From contig OZ014411.1 in assembly GCA_963965975.1 (NCBI GenBank), positions 3,023,001 through 3,087,000 of the forward strand: a stretch of DNA of 64,000 nt, in the 5' to 3' direction. This document shows, one piece after another, positions 51,518 to 62,600 of the stretch. Within the stretch, counting starts at the first letter, position 1. Each line of letters begins with the position of its first letter. A program made the position numbers and the translations under genes. The notes below the pieces were generated by a model. The model was given only the letters and a program-made list of their open reading frames with translations, did not search any database and was not told the origin of the DNA. This stretch comes from Xestospongia bergquistia. Its lineage: Eukaryota > Porifera > Demospongiae > Haplosclerida > Petrosiidae.

Positions 51518-52455
51518 ATCGACGCCTCCACATGATCATAAGTGACCTTAGATTCAGAGCACGTTCCTACGATTAATACTTTTGTTCTCGAAAATTATAG
51601 CATTTTTAGTTTGTTATCGCCGTCTAATAATGTTGCTGAAAGATTCTACTAACTCTTAATCCTCAAGCAAATGTATCATATATGGTCAATACTAGTTATA
51701 TAGCACTTTGATAGTAGACTAACATGAGAGTTACTTGACTTCATACATAATATATTTTGTTGACATTACTACCACATTGTGTTTTCAGCCAACTCACTTA
51801 AGTAATAGCAGTTTTTGGGATGTATATATTTCAGTGTTAAGCTAATATTTGTTTTAATCTTCAGATCTGAAATAACAAAGTTGTTGCTTTTGAAATACAA
51901 AAGTAACTATATTTGTGTATGATAAACACTTTAATTGTTTACTGAGTTACTTTACTTACTCATGCACAAGTTAATAAACATCATTATTATTACTGTATGT
52001 CAGTAAATGATTTGTGATGGAATAGTTACATCTTTTCTACAACTGTATGTCAATGCTTGATTTCTTGATAAGAACTATATGTCAGTTCAACAATAGCATA
52101 GCAGTAATAGTCAGTGATGATAATTTCCACATAATTTTTATTACGAATATTTATGGTAAACATACAAACTTATTCACATTTAATTACCTGTCATTATGTT
52201 AGTAAATAATGCAAATGATATTATTTACACAACATATGCACATATGAATGTATATTCTCTCCTTGAATGCATCAATAACTTAGTCATGGGTTTTCTTAAC
52301 AATATTTATGACAACATTGTCAACAGTAAAAGTATTGAACGAAAAAGCCATTGGAAAGAATTAGAAAGCAACTGTGGAAATAATCACAATTTTTTATTTA
52401 AATCTGATTGTGCAACATTACTTAACTTTCCTCAGTTATTAAGAATGAAATGCGC
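51518..52455. other. Gene-free 5' flank of pseudogene 6
   Basis: Matches 41860-42650, the flank of gene 4. An 87-codon plus open segment (52196-52459) is not preserved in the gene 4 copy, so it is not a gene. The flank is interrupted at a TTAA by the MITE and Gypsy insertion and resumes at 57330. Confidence 0.7.
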
Positions 52456-52673
52456 TTAACCTCGCTGTGCTCTTATCTTCTCAAGTGACGTAATCTCACG
52501 TGATGCGCAAGATAATTATTGATGACTTAGCATTTCTCTTCAATCAAAGGGACAAAAGGTTTGCCTTTTAGTGCGTCCACTGGGTACTTTGTACTCTAAT
52601 TGACAAAAGGTCCAATACTTTCCAACTTCTTAGTAAAAGTTAGTGATTCTCTAATGACAGCTATGATGATAGT

Positions 52674-52820
52674 TGTAATGTATGACATTTAATTTAGCTC
52701 TGTGGTTTTCCTGTATGTTAATTTACTTTAATGTGCTGTATAAATATTGATTTTTGTATAATTTTGATCAGTGTGTATAACTGTGAAAGTATCTAAAGTA
52801 AAAAGGAACGAGACATAACA
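52674..52820 (+). repeat. 5' LTR of the Gypsy element
   Basis: 147 bp, TGTAATGTATGACATT... to ...GACATAACA. It differs from the 3' LTR by one substitution and one 1-bp indel. Confidence 0.95.
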
Positions 52821-53417
52821 ATGGCGACGAGGTTAGTTGGTGCCCTAGCCCCATTCGAGCCAAGCAAGATGCAGTGGATATCGTACTTTGAAAGAATAGA
52901 AGAGTATCTGGTAGCCAACAGTGTAGACAATCCAAGAAAAAAAGTAGCCATTCTACTTAGTAGTATCGGGGATGCTACATACGAACTCTTAGGTGACTTA
53001 TGCGCTCCTGATAAACCAAACACAAAAACTTTTGAGGAGCTAGTTGGAAAGTTAACAGAACATTTCCAGCCTACACCGACAGTAATTTCAGAACGTTACA
53101 AGTTCCACTTGAGAAGTCAACAGATCGGGGAGACTGCGATCGAATACATTGCAGCACTGAGACGACTAGCCAAGAATTGTGTATTCGGAGACTTCTTGAA
53201 CGATGCGTTACGAGACAAGTTTGTATGTGGTCTCGCTAGTGAATCAATCAGGAAAGAACTGTTGAAAGATAAGAAGCTCATGCTAGAGATGGCATGTGAA
53301 ACTGCCACAGCTATGGAAGTGGCAGCTACAGACAGCTCCCTCATGGGACAGACATGTACACAAAGAGACCCTCTACGAGTACACCGTCTGCATCGAAGGA
53401 GAGAAGTCAGTCCCTGA
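52821..53417 (+). CDS. gag: Gypsy gag protein (N-terminal part, reading frame intact)
   Basis: 198 codons from ATG at the LTR border (MATRLVGALAPFEPSKMQW). It has the helical capsid-like region of Gypsy gag: FEELVGKLTEHFQP, ERYKFHLRSQ, YIAALRRLAKNC, LRDKFVCGL. It would form the particle. The frame ends at a TGA before the Cys-His knuckles, which lie in another frame at 53453-53494 (C-x2-C-x4-H-x4-C, complete) and 53513-53554 (His replaced by Arg). The natural gag-pol junction is therefore damaged here. Confidence 0.85.
   Translation: MATRLVGALAPFEPSKMQWISYFERIEEYLVANSVDNPRKKVAILLSSIGDATYELLGDLCAPDKPNTKTFEELVGKLTEHFQPTPTVISERYKFHLRSQQIGETAIEYIAALRRLAKNCVFGDFLNDALRDKFVCGLASESIRKELLKDKKLMLEMACETATAMEVAATDSSLMGQTCTQRDPLRVHRLHRRREVSP
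52822..52832 (+). other. Primer-binding site, tRNA-Ser type
   Basis: TGGCGACGAGG directly follows the LTR (one base between). It is the reverse complement of CCTCGTCGCCA, the 3' end of metazoan tRNA-Ser(GCT) as I recall it. It overlaps the gag start codon. Confidence 0.65.
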
Positions 53418-53599
53418 CAAAAAGTAAGTAAAATGTAAAACAAGAGAAAAGGTGTTACCGTTGCACAAAAGCGGGGCATACTCCAGACGAATGCAAGTTC
53501 AAAAACGCACAATGTTATGGTTGTGGAAAAAACGGCCGTATTAAAGAAGCTTGCAGATCGAAACCAAGGAAAATAAAACAGGTTGAAGAAGACATAGAA

Positions 53600-56447
53600 G
53601 TGAGTGAAAATGAAATATTTTTGGAGTTAAATGGCTTAAGAAAACAAAGAGATGCACGTCAGAAAAAGGCTCTAATTGAAGTAATCATTAACAGTCAACC
53701 AGTAAACATGGAAGTGGATACTGGTGCAGCAGTAACAATAATTTCAGAGAAGACATGTAAGGTGAAAGTACAACCAACCAAGACAAAGTGAAGTCAGTAA
53801 CAGGACAGACAATGCCATTAGTAGGCGAAGCCATTGTACAAGCCGAAATAGGAGGTATCAAAAGAAAGCTCAAATTGTTTGTAGCAAGAGGAAACTGCCC
53901 TTCACTGTTTGGTAGAAATTGGATTCAAGTTTTCTATGGAGATAATTAGGCAGGAAGACTCACACAAGTCAATGTGTTAGAAACGGCACAGAAAAGTAAT
54001 CAGTTGCAAGTACTACTGGAAAGATACGACCAAACAGTATTCAGACCTGAGCTGGGAGAATTAAGAGAAATCAAAGCTAAACTAAAGTTGAAACCGAATG
54101 CCCAAACAAAGTTTTGCAAGCCACGTCCAGTACCATATGCAGTTAAGGTAAAGTTAGGAGAAACATTAGAAAGAATGGTACTCGAGGGTAATCTAGAAAA
54201 GATAGATTACAGTGAGTGGGCAACACCGATAGTGGCAGTCATGAAACCTGATGGCTCAGTCCGAGTTTGTGGGGATTACAAAGTCACCCTGAACCCCTGT
54301 TTGGAAGTAAATCAGCACCCACTACCATGTATTGATGACTGTTTCCAAACCATGAATGGTGGAAAAAAATTCACGAAATTAGATCTGGCTCAGGCATACA
54401 ATCAAGTGCAGCTGGAAGAAGCACCAAGAGAGTTAACAGTAATCAACACTCACAAAGGTCTGTACCGTTGGAAAAGACTACCATAGGGGATTGCTTCTAG
54501 CCCTGCCATTTTTCAAGAAATCATGGATAAAATTTTACATGGATTATCGCATGTAGTCTGGTATTTGGATGACAAATTAGTGAGTGGAACAACAGAACAA
54601 GAACATCTAAAGAATTTAGAGGAAGTCTTCAAGCGATTAGAAAAATATGGGTTGCAAGTAAGAAAGAGCAAATGCACCTTCTTCCAGGACTCAGTAGAGT
54701 ATTTGGGACATGTGATAGACAAAGAAGGTGTAAGACCAGTTAAAGAGAAGATCGAAGCTATGGTGGCAGCCAAGTCACCAGTAAACACTGATTAGTTACA
54801 ATCATTCCTTGGAATGGTCAACTATTATGGCAAATTTATTCCGAACCTCTCCACTATAGCAGCTCCATTAAACCAATTGAGAAGAAAGGATGTTCAATGG
54901 AAATGGACAAAGAAAGAAGAAGGAGCTTATCAAAGATTGAAGGAACAGTTGAGTTCAGCAAAAGTGTTAATCCATTACAACCCAAAGCTACCATTAAAGT
55001 TAGATTGCGACGCCTCATCCGTGGGAATCGGAGCAGTGTTGTCTCACATCACAGAGACGGGAGAAGAAAAGCCAATTGCTTATGCCTCCAGATCACTGAC
55101 CAAAGCCGAACGAAATTATTCTCATATAGAAAGAGAGGCCCTGAGTATTGTTTGGGGTATCAAGAAGTTTAATTTATATCTCTGTCTCAACAAATTTATT
55201 TTAGTGACAGACCACAAGCCACTTACCACTCTATTTAATCCAGACAAACCACTACCAGTGTTAGCTTCTGGAAGGATTCAGAGGTGGGCCATTTTCTTAA
55301 TGAATTATCAATTTACTATCCAGTTTAGACCAACAAATAAGCATACCAATGTAGATGCATTATCAAGACTCCCTTTAGACAATCAAGAGTTAGTGAGCAC
55401 AAACAATGTGTCAATCTTACAACTACAGAAGTTCCAAGAGATACGAGTCACAGTCAAGCAAGTAGCAGAGGGCATCCGAAAGAATCCACTACTATCAAAA
55501 GTTTTACACTATGTAAAGATGGGGTGGCCACAGAAGGTGGAACCTGCACTCTCACCATATTTTGCCAGGAGAAACGAACTGACAATTGAAGAAGATTGTT
55601 AAAAGGTATGCAAGTGGTAGTTCCTCCCAATCTGCACAAAAGAGTGTTAGAATTATTGCATGAGTCTCATTTAGGTGTTGTGAAGATGAAGGCACTAGCA
55701 AGATCTCATGTATGGTGGCCAGGAATAGATAAGGCTTTAGAGGAGGTCACTAAACATTGTGAGGAGTGCCAGACTAACCACAAAGAGGACCTTAAGACAC
55801 CATTGCACCCATTGGAATTCACATAGAAGCCTTGGCAAAGGATTCATTTAGATTTTGCTGGTCCATTTCAAGGACAGATGTGGTTGATACTAATAGATTC
55901 CTATTCAAGATGGCCAGAAGTAGTACCAATGAGAACTACAACTGCAAGTCAAACAATAAAAGAGCTTAGACCAATATTAGCTAGATTTGGTCTACCAGAA
56001 CAAATTTTGACGGATAACGGTCCACAATTTCTGTCAGAGGAATTTCAGGAATTTACAAGGTCTAATGGGATACAACATATCAAAATAGCACCTTATCATC
56101 CAAGGTCTAACGGAATGGCTGAAAGATTTGTGCAAACTTTCAAAACAGCGATGAGAAAGATGGTCAATGAAGGTGGTGACATCAATCAGAAGTTGGCAAA
56201 TTTCCTATTAGTCTACAGAAAGACACCACAATCTACAACTATGGAAGCGCCAGCCATGTTGCTCATGAAAAGAATTCCACGAAGCAGAATTGACCTAATC
56301 ACACCAAACTTACAGACGAAAGTAGTGAAGAGACAGGAAAAACAGAAAGTACAATTTGACAAAGGATCTCGAGAAAAAGAATTCAAAGCACAGGAAAAGT
56401 ATGGGTACGGAACTATAATGGAGAAAAGAAATGGATACCAGGAATAG
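53600..56447 (+). pseudogene. pol: Gypsy pol (protease, reverse transcriptase, RNase H, integrase), broken
   Basis: Protease: VDTGAAVTIIS with the active-site Asp at 53717. Reverse transcriptase, about 54090-54790: WATPIVAVMKPDG, FTKLDLAQAYNQ, catalytic YLDD at 54562-54573. RNase H, about 54985-55360: LDCDASSVGIGAVL, REALSIVWG, TDHKPL. Integrase, from about 55600: zinc-binding HESH...CEEC, core Asp in LDFAGPF, Asp in LTDNGPQF and Glu in AERFVQTF. Breaks: frame changes near 53780, 55600 and 56390, and TAG at 53947, 54484 (where RLPFG is usual), 54793 and 55824. Residual C-terminal sequence runs on to about 56780. Confidence 0.9.
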
Positions 56448-56778
56448 TTAAAAAAAAACAGGACCAGTCTCATACCAAGTAACAGTAGAACATGATCGTG
56501 TATGGAAAAGACATGCAGATCAACTGAGACATAGAGTAGAAGAAAGTGTCACAGATACAAAGAATAAAGAAGAAAATTCACCAGAAACTATAGTTCCAGA
56601 AATAATCTCCAAACAAGATAGACCAAGAGTTGCTTTGGAACATGACTGTCAAGAAACAGACAGACCAATAGTTACTGCAGAACACGAACCTAATTGTAGA
56701 TCTAGTCGAGTGTCTAGACCTCCTGGAAGATTGACGTATTTTCATCTGGAGTTCCAATATAACATAGAACTGAATAAG

Positions 56779-56789
56779 AGTGGAGGAGA
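56779..56789 (+). other. Polypurine tract of the Gypsy element
   Basis: The purine-rich GTGGAGGAGA run directly abuts the 3' LTR, the expected site for plus-strand priming. Confidence 0.7.
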
Positions 56790-56937
56790 TGTAATGTATG
56801 ACATTTAATTTAGCTCTGTGGTTTTCCTGTATGTTAATTTACTTTAATGTGCTGTATAAATATTGATTTTTGTATAATTTTGATCAGTGTGTATTAACTG
56901 TGAAAGTATCTAAAGTAAAAAGGAACAAGACATAACA
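56790..56937 (+). repeat. 3' LTR of the Gypsy element
   Basis: 148 bp, nearly identical to the 5' LTR, and followed by the target duplication ATAGT. Confidence 0.95.
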
Positions 56938-57329
56938 ATAGTATTTTTAGTTTGCGCTCAACATATCGAAAAAAATAACTGCCAAAAGTTAGTAAAACTG
57001 TCATAACTTCCAAAGAAGTATTTTTGCAAAAATTCCCACTTTAAAAAGTTGGAAAAGCTGTATACAGGAGATTTTTATTGAATTCTCGAGTCTTTATTGA
57101 AAGCTGTGCTTTTTTTCAAAGGTTTTTCAGACTTTTAAAGCTTTAATTCGTTTGATGCTCTTTTTGGCAGTATTCTTGAGAAGTACAGAAGTTTTTCTAC
57201 CGTCCATTATAGTTTGGTGGCTACAAGTGCCGTTTTTGCCGAGTTAAAGCAGTTCAAAGCCATTTGCCCGGGTAACAGACACACACACTACAGCAACCCT
57301 CGCTATGCGCCCACGTACAGCGAAGTTAA

Positions 57330-59341
57330 AACGTTAATTACAATAAAACATGTGTCCTATTTACAAGACAATTTAGCCACATTTCAACATAAGTATGGTT
57401 TTTCATTGCATAAACTTATGGAATACATTGAAACTATTCTTAGCTATAATGCTCAAAAGGGAATTTTAAAAGGAGATAAATGATGATATGGGGTATGTAT
57501 ACTTATAAGTAAACACATGAATTTATTCTACCAAACACTCTGATGAGCTCTCTTTGTAATTACATGTCTTACTTAACACTGTGACCACACTTTTTTTGTA
57601 AAACCTAAAACTGGCACTAATACTGATGTATGCAAAGGATCAAGCAAATGAAAGGACACAATTGAATATAATCATCTCAATTGACCAATCAGATTACATT
57701 ACCTGTACAGTTTCTGAGTAGTGTGGAATGAAATCTACACAAAAATAATTATTAGTTTATATTCAAACTCATAATCATCAAGCATTCCTTACTCTATATA
57801 AGGAAGATATTATTGATTATGAGTTTGAATATAAACTAATAATTAATTTTTATTTTCTGTGGATTTTTGAGTTCTGCCAAAATATAGCCAAAACTCTCTT
57901 AAATTACCATTGATAAACTTGTTATTATGTCTTTATGCTGACATAGGCCTTGCTAACTAGCTAGTAGGTTACTTGTCTTTATGGAACCAAAAAATATTAA
58001 AGACGTCAATGTATTATATTTTAAAATTTATAGTACAGAATGGTATATGGAGCTATGTAAATTCATGAAAACTATAATTAGTTGTTATAATACATAAGGT
58101 TTAAATTGTTCAAGTATTTAACATGACTAATACTTAGTTGATAATTTTTAACAAATAGATATATAAATAGTATGGATATCTATTATAAATGTAATGATAG
58201 ATTCTCGTTTATATGATGTATTTTAATGAGCAAAAGGCCTGCAATAGGCTTCACTATGTCAAATTATAATTATCTTGACCTAGCTCAGAAACTAATCGGA
58301 TCAGGGGATTTTAACACGTTCTGCCAATTTCTTTCAGGAAAAAAAATATGAAACTGTTAGAGGACTACCTTGTTTCAATTTTGGAATTTATCATTATGAA
58401 ATACAAACTACAACAAAAATAGACGTCCAATTCACGATTATTGCATATTCAAAAAGCACGCTTTACCAGGAATCGGCGATTGTCATTTAAAATTGTAAAA
58501 TCGCTATAAAATCGTCAATTGGCGAATTGCTATAATCGAGAATTCTCTGTAAAATCATAAATCAAGAGGTGAAATAATCAAGAATTCACAGTAAAATCGT
58601 GAATTGTGAAATATTATAATCATGAATTTCCGGTAAAATCGTGAACTTTGAATATGTAAATATCATGAATTACACTTCTATGATAATCGCGAATAGAACA
58701 CCTATTTTTGTAGTACTATATAACATAGACTAGGGAGTTATTAATAACTTGCTATTAGACATTATTTTTACTTTATTTTTGTTATTATATGCAATGGCAT
58801 TATGTAATGTATACTATGGTACTTATTCGACATCCTAAGTAGTGGGACAGCATGAAATTTTATATGGAATTTACTTAGGAGCATGGTACATAGTACCATA
58901 TACTGATTCATAATTGGCCTGGTATCCACAACTATCAGATGCATATATATAAACATATTATATATATATATATATATAGAGTAAATTACACAAGATCGGG
59001 CGGATCACTTTCGGCCGCCTCCCACAGGACAAACGTGCGAAAGAACGAACTTCTTTACCCTACTACCATAAAGTATAATCCTTTACTTGTTTATTCTGAT
59101 ACCTTTGATAATTTCTTATCTTTACTGTGCGGAGCAACAAAGTTTATAAAAAATATTTCGGGCACATGCGTAGGCGGACAACAATAATGTCAATTCGTAC
59201 GAGTGGCAAAACTCTTCTCACGATCAAGCAAACTGAGAAAGCTATGGCTGGCAGGATTGATTGATGACTGAACTACAACACCATAGCCAAACCATTTCTT
59301 TCAGCAAGGAGTTCACGTCTCCAAAGAGCAAAAGATCTGAA
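57330..59341. other. Gene-free stretch between the nested insertion and the pogo-like transposon
   Basis: 57345-57770 continues the duplicated flank seen at 42700-43140. 58440-58700 has diverged repeats of words like AAAATCGTGAATT. 58955-58978 is a TA microsatellite. 58985-59330 is richer in G+C and CpG (GATCGGGCGGATCACTTTCGG), but I recognise no gene or element family in it. Confidence 0.5.
57746..57845. repeat. Local inverted duplication (32-bp perfect arms)
   Basis: Arms 57746-57777 and 57814-57845 are perfect reverse complements with a 36-base spacer, and weaker pairing continues outward for about 20 bases. The homologous flank at 43.1 kb has only the left arm, so the right arm arose by copying here. 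Confidence 0.85.
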
Positions 59342-59378
59342 TGGGTGTGGACATGAGTATTCGGACACACCTTCATCA
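59342..59378 (+). repeat. Left terminal inverted repeat, 37 bp
   Basis: A perfect reverse complement of 63964-64000. The match breaks at the next inner base. The outer limit cannot be tested on the right side. Confidence 0.9.
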
Positions 59379-59404
59379 ATGATGGTCTAGCTTTATAATT
59401 ATTC

Positions 59405-59535
59405 AACTGGTACGTTTATAGTCGTAAAGGACACAACTGTCTTCTAATGGCTTTTGAAATGTAGAACTTTAGACATCAAATAATTTAGAGTTTGCATGCA
59501 GTGCGCTGTGGTGTTAGAGATGGTGTATCTCAGTG
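59405..59535 (+). pseudogene. Inverted, decayed copy of the transposase DNA-binding exon start
   Basis: The plus strand reads TATAGTCGTAAAGGACA and later TTTAGAGTTTGCATGCAGTGC. These are homologous to the first part of the catalytic exon (minus strand 63551-63420: CTAGTCGTAAAGGACA and TTTAGAATTTGCATGCAGTGC), with a deletion between and stops. It faces the opposite way to the intact gene and lies just inside the left terminal repeat. Confidence 0.7.
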
Positions 59536-59600
59536 ATGTATGCAAGTTGAATGCAATGCTTGTCATTTGAGACTGCAGTCAAAAACCATTAATACAAAAA

Positions 59601-62600
59601 TTAACAGTTTTCACAAACATAATTAAAGTCTTTTCTCTTGGCAACAGTGTATAATACATTGACACAACTGCAATGGTACCACTGCAGGCAATTCGAACAA
59701 TTCACCCAAGTGGTTGCCCTTGGATGAGCACAAGTTTTATGTAGGCAATTACTAACTAGAATAGAAACTATTAATGATAACTGGCCAATAAAATTCATTT
59801 CACCTCTAACACTTTTCTTCATTTCCTTAGATGTAGCTTTAAGAGTACAAGTGCCATAAGTGCCTAGATAGTAATAGCAATTTGTGACAAAAACACTGAC
59901 AAGTTAACATACCTGTTGATGAAGGTTCAGCAGTAGCTTTAGCACGTGTGAGACTACAAGTGCTATTAGTGCCTAGATAGTAATACCAACTTGTGACAGG
60001 AACACTGACAACTTAACATACCTGTTGTTGAAGCTGTAGCTTTAGCACGAGTGAGACTACGAGTGCTATTAGTGCCTAGATAGTAATACCAATTTGTGAC
60101 AGGAACACTGACAACTTAACATACCTGTTGTTGAAGCTGTAGCTTTAGCACGAGTGAGACTACGAGTGCTATAAGTGCCTAGATAGTAATACCAATTTGT
60201 GACAGGAACACTGACAATTTAACATACCTGTTGTTGAAGCTGTAGCTTTAGCACGAGTGAGACTACGAGTGCTATAAGTGCCTAGATAGTAATACCAATT
60301 TGTGACAGGAACACTGACAACTTAACATACCTGTTGTTGAAGCTGTAGCTTTAGCACGAGTGAGACTACGAGTGCTATTAGTGCCTAGATAGTAATACCA
60401 ATTTGTGACAGAAACACTGACAACTTAACATACCTGTTGATGAAGGTTCAGCAGTAGCTTTAGCACGTGTGAGACTACAAGTGCTATCAGTGCCTAGATA
60501 GTAATACCAATTTGTGACAGGAACACTGACAACTTAACATACCTGTTGTTGAAGCAGTAGCTTTAGCACGTGTGAGACTACGAGTGCTATTAGTGCCTAG
60601 ATAGTAATACCAATTTGTGACAGAAACACTGACAAGTTAACATACCTGCTGATGAAGGTTCAGCAGTAGCTTTAGCACGTGTGAGACTACGAGTGCTATT
60701 AGTGCCTAGATAGTAATACCAATTTGTGACAGAAACACTGACAAGTTAACATACCTGTTGATGAAGGTTCAGCAGTAGCTTTAGCACGTGTGAGACTACA
60801 AGTGCTATTAGTGCCTAGATAGTAATACCAATTTGTGACAGGAACACTGACAACTTAACATACCTGTTGTTGAAGCTGTAGCTTTAGCACGAGTGAGACT
60901 ACGAGTGCTATAAGTGCCTAGATAGTAATACCAATTTGTGACAGAAGCACTGACAAGTTAACATACCTGTTGATGAAGGTTCAGCAGTAGCTTTAGGACG
61001 TGTGAGACTACGAGTGCTATCAGTGCCTAGATAGTAATACCAATTTGTGACAGAAACACTGACAAGTTAATATATGGTACCTGTTAAAGAAGAAGGTTCG
61101 GCAACAGCTTCAGCACATGTGAGAGTAGTGGTAAATATATCAGAAAAAGTGGAGTGGTAAAAACCTACAAGTGCAACTTTCCAGTACATGATTATTTATA
61201 TAATACCGTAAATCTGGAATATTTCATGTTGAAAAATATTCACGTATTAAATTTTTTCTTTGATTTATTTTCGTATATTCCATTGTTCCACCATATTGCA
61301 CATGCGCATAAATTAATATTTGCTTAAATAATTTTTGTACATCATCACAAGTACAAAAAATTACGTAATGACGAAATTCTCCTGATTTACGGTACCTTCA
61401 TTAGAAATGTTTCCCAGTGATTGATTATCTCCAAAGATAGGAAGAAGCAAGCTACATGTACCAGTGCATGTTGTATGGTGTTACTTGACACTCACAATGC
61501 TTACCATCATCAAAGCTAGAGTGCAATTGAGAACCTCTTCTACATGTTGAAGACTTTTCAAGGGGTGCACTTCCTATTATTAATAATACTAACACAAAAG
61601 GTCCTTTTTCTTACGTTTATTCAATTTTTTAATCCTGGCTTGATCTAATGAGATATAAATGCGATTACATGTATTGGGATATCAACAATCTTACTTCTCT
61701 TCTCCTTTCGTTCATCCCTTTTTCTCAGTTCTTCCTGCTTCTTCCTTTCCTTTCTTTCTATAACTCTGAGATTCTCTTCACTAGTCAAAACTTTTCCACT
61801 ATGTTTTGGTGGTATAACTGGAAGCTTACAAAAGGGTACAGGTCTTTCTTCATTTATGACTTTTGAAAGAGTAGACGATCGTTGGAGATTGGCAGGGTGT
61901 TCAAATTGTTTTGGAGGAACATAGAGAAATGGAAGCATAGTATAGTCATTGCAAATACTCTTTTGAGACTGACAATTGAATACAGGTACCACTACTTGAA
62001 ATGTATCGGGAGTGCAGGATGGATACATGTAAGGATTAAATGCAGGAACCAATGAATGTGTAGCCATATCACTGTTAACAAGTGTGATATCATGTGACAA
62101 AGGAGAACCTAGATTGGCCTCTGGATTAACATCATTAGATGACTGATGCATTTCTTTCCATGAATTGTAACGATTATCAGAATCTATATCATAACCTTCT
62201 TCAAATCTTCTCTGAAAACGTAACTCTTCTTCCTGTGTGAATTCAGGAACAGCAGATCTGCATTGTTGCCGCACAGGGCTATACAGTGGTATAAACTTCA
62301 ACCCAGTGCGCTGTGCAAGAGTACTGGTGGTTGTATCTTTCACCAGTGGAACAATCATATCCCTCTTCAAGGGGTAAATCCCTGTACACTTGAAACCAGC
62401 CTGAATATTTTTTAAAGTCATTGAATGCATCCATGCTTCACCAAACAATTTGGAAAACGTGAACCTGCTAACAACCTTCCCAGGATTGTCAGCCAAAAAC
62501 TTCCGACACACTTCTTTCCAAGAGGTTTTTAATGGACCAAATGGGCCCTTATCTAGTGGTTGTGTTTCATGTGATGAATGAGGTGGTAGACAGAAAATTA

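Larger units (their letters stand above)
52674..56937 (+). mobile_element. Ty3/Gypsy LTR retrotransposon, full-length but mutated
   Basis: 4264 bp, with LTRs of 147 and 148 bp, TG...CA ends, and the 5-bp target duplication ATAGT at 52669-52673 and 56938-56942. Inside are a gag reading frame, Cys-His knuckles, and then the Gypsy order protease, reverse transcriptase, RNase H, integrase. The primer-binding site matches a tRNA-Ser 3' end, which is known for Mag-like Gypsy elements. No envelope gene. TAG stops at 53947, 54484, 54793 and 55824, and several frame changes, make this copy non-functional. Confidence 0.93.
52460..57325. mobile_element. piggyBac-like MITE, second copy, split by a Gypsy insertion
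   Basis: The left part 52460-52673 and right part 56943-57325 together match the 591-bp element at 44864-45454 in reverse orientation. The ends are CCTCGCTG and CAGCGAAG, with TTAA at 52456-52459 and 57326-57329. Its host sequence, the gene 4/6 flank, is continuous across it in the gene 4 copy. Confidence 0.8.

Noticed and set aside
59225-59260. AAAGCTATGGCTGGC resembling the transposase start exon in inverse orientation
   Set aside because: The match is short, lies outside the left terminal repeat and does not continue; probably chance.
59850-61080. Regular repeat with constant spacers, CRISPR-like at first sight
   Set aside because: The host is an animal genome, the 'spacers' are themselves near-identical, and the units carry splice sites in frame with a transposase gene.
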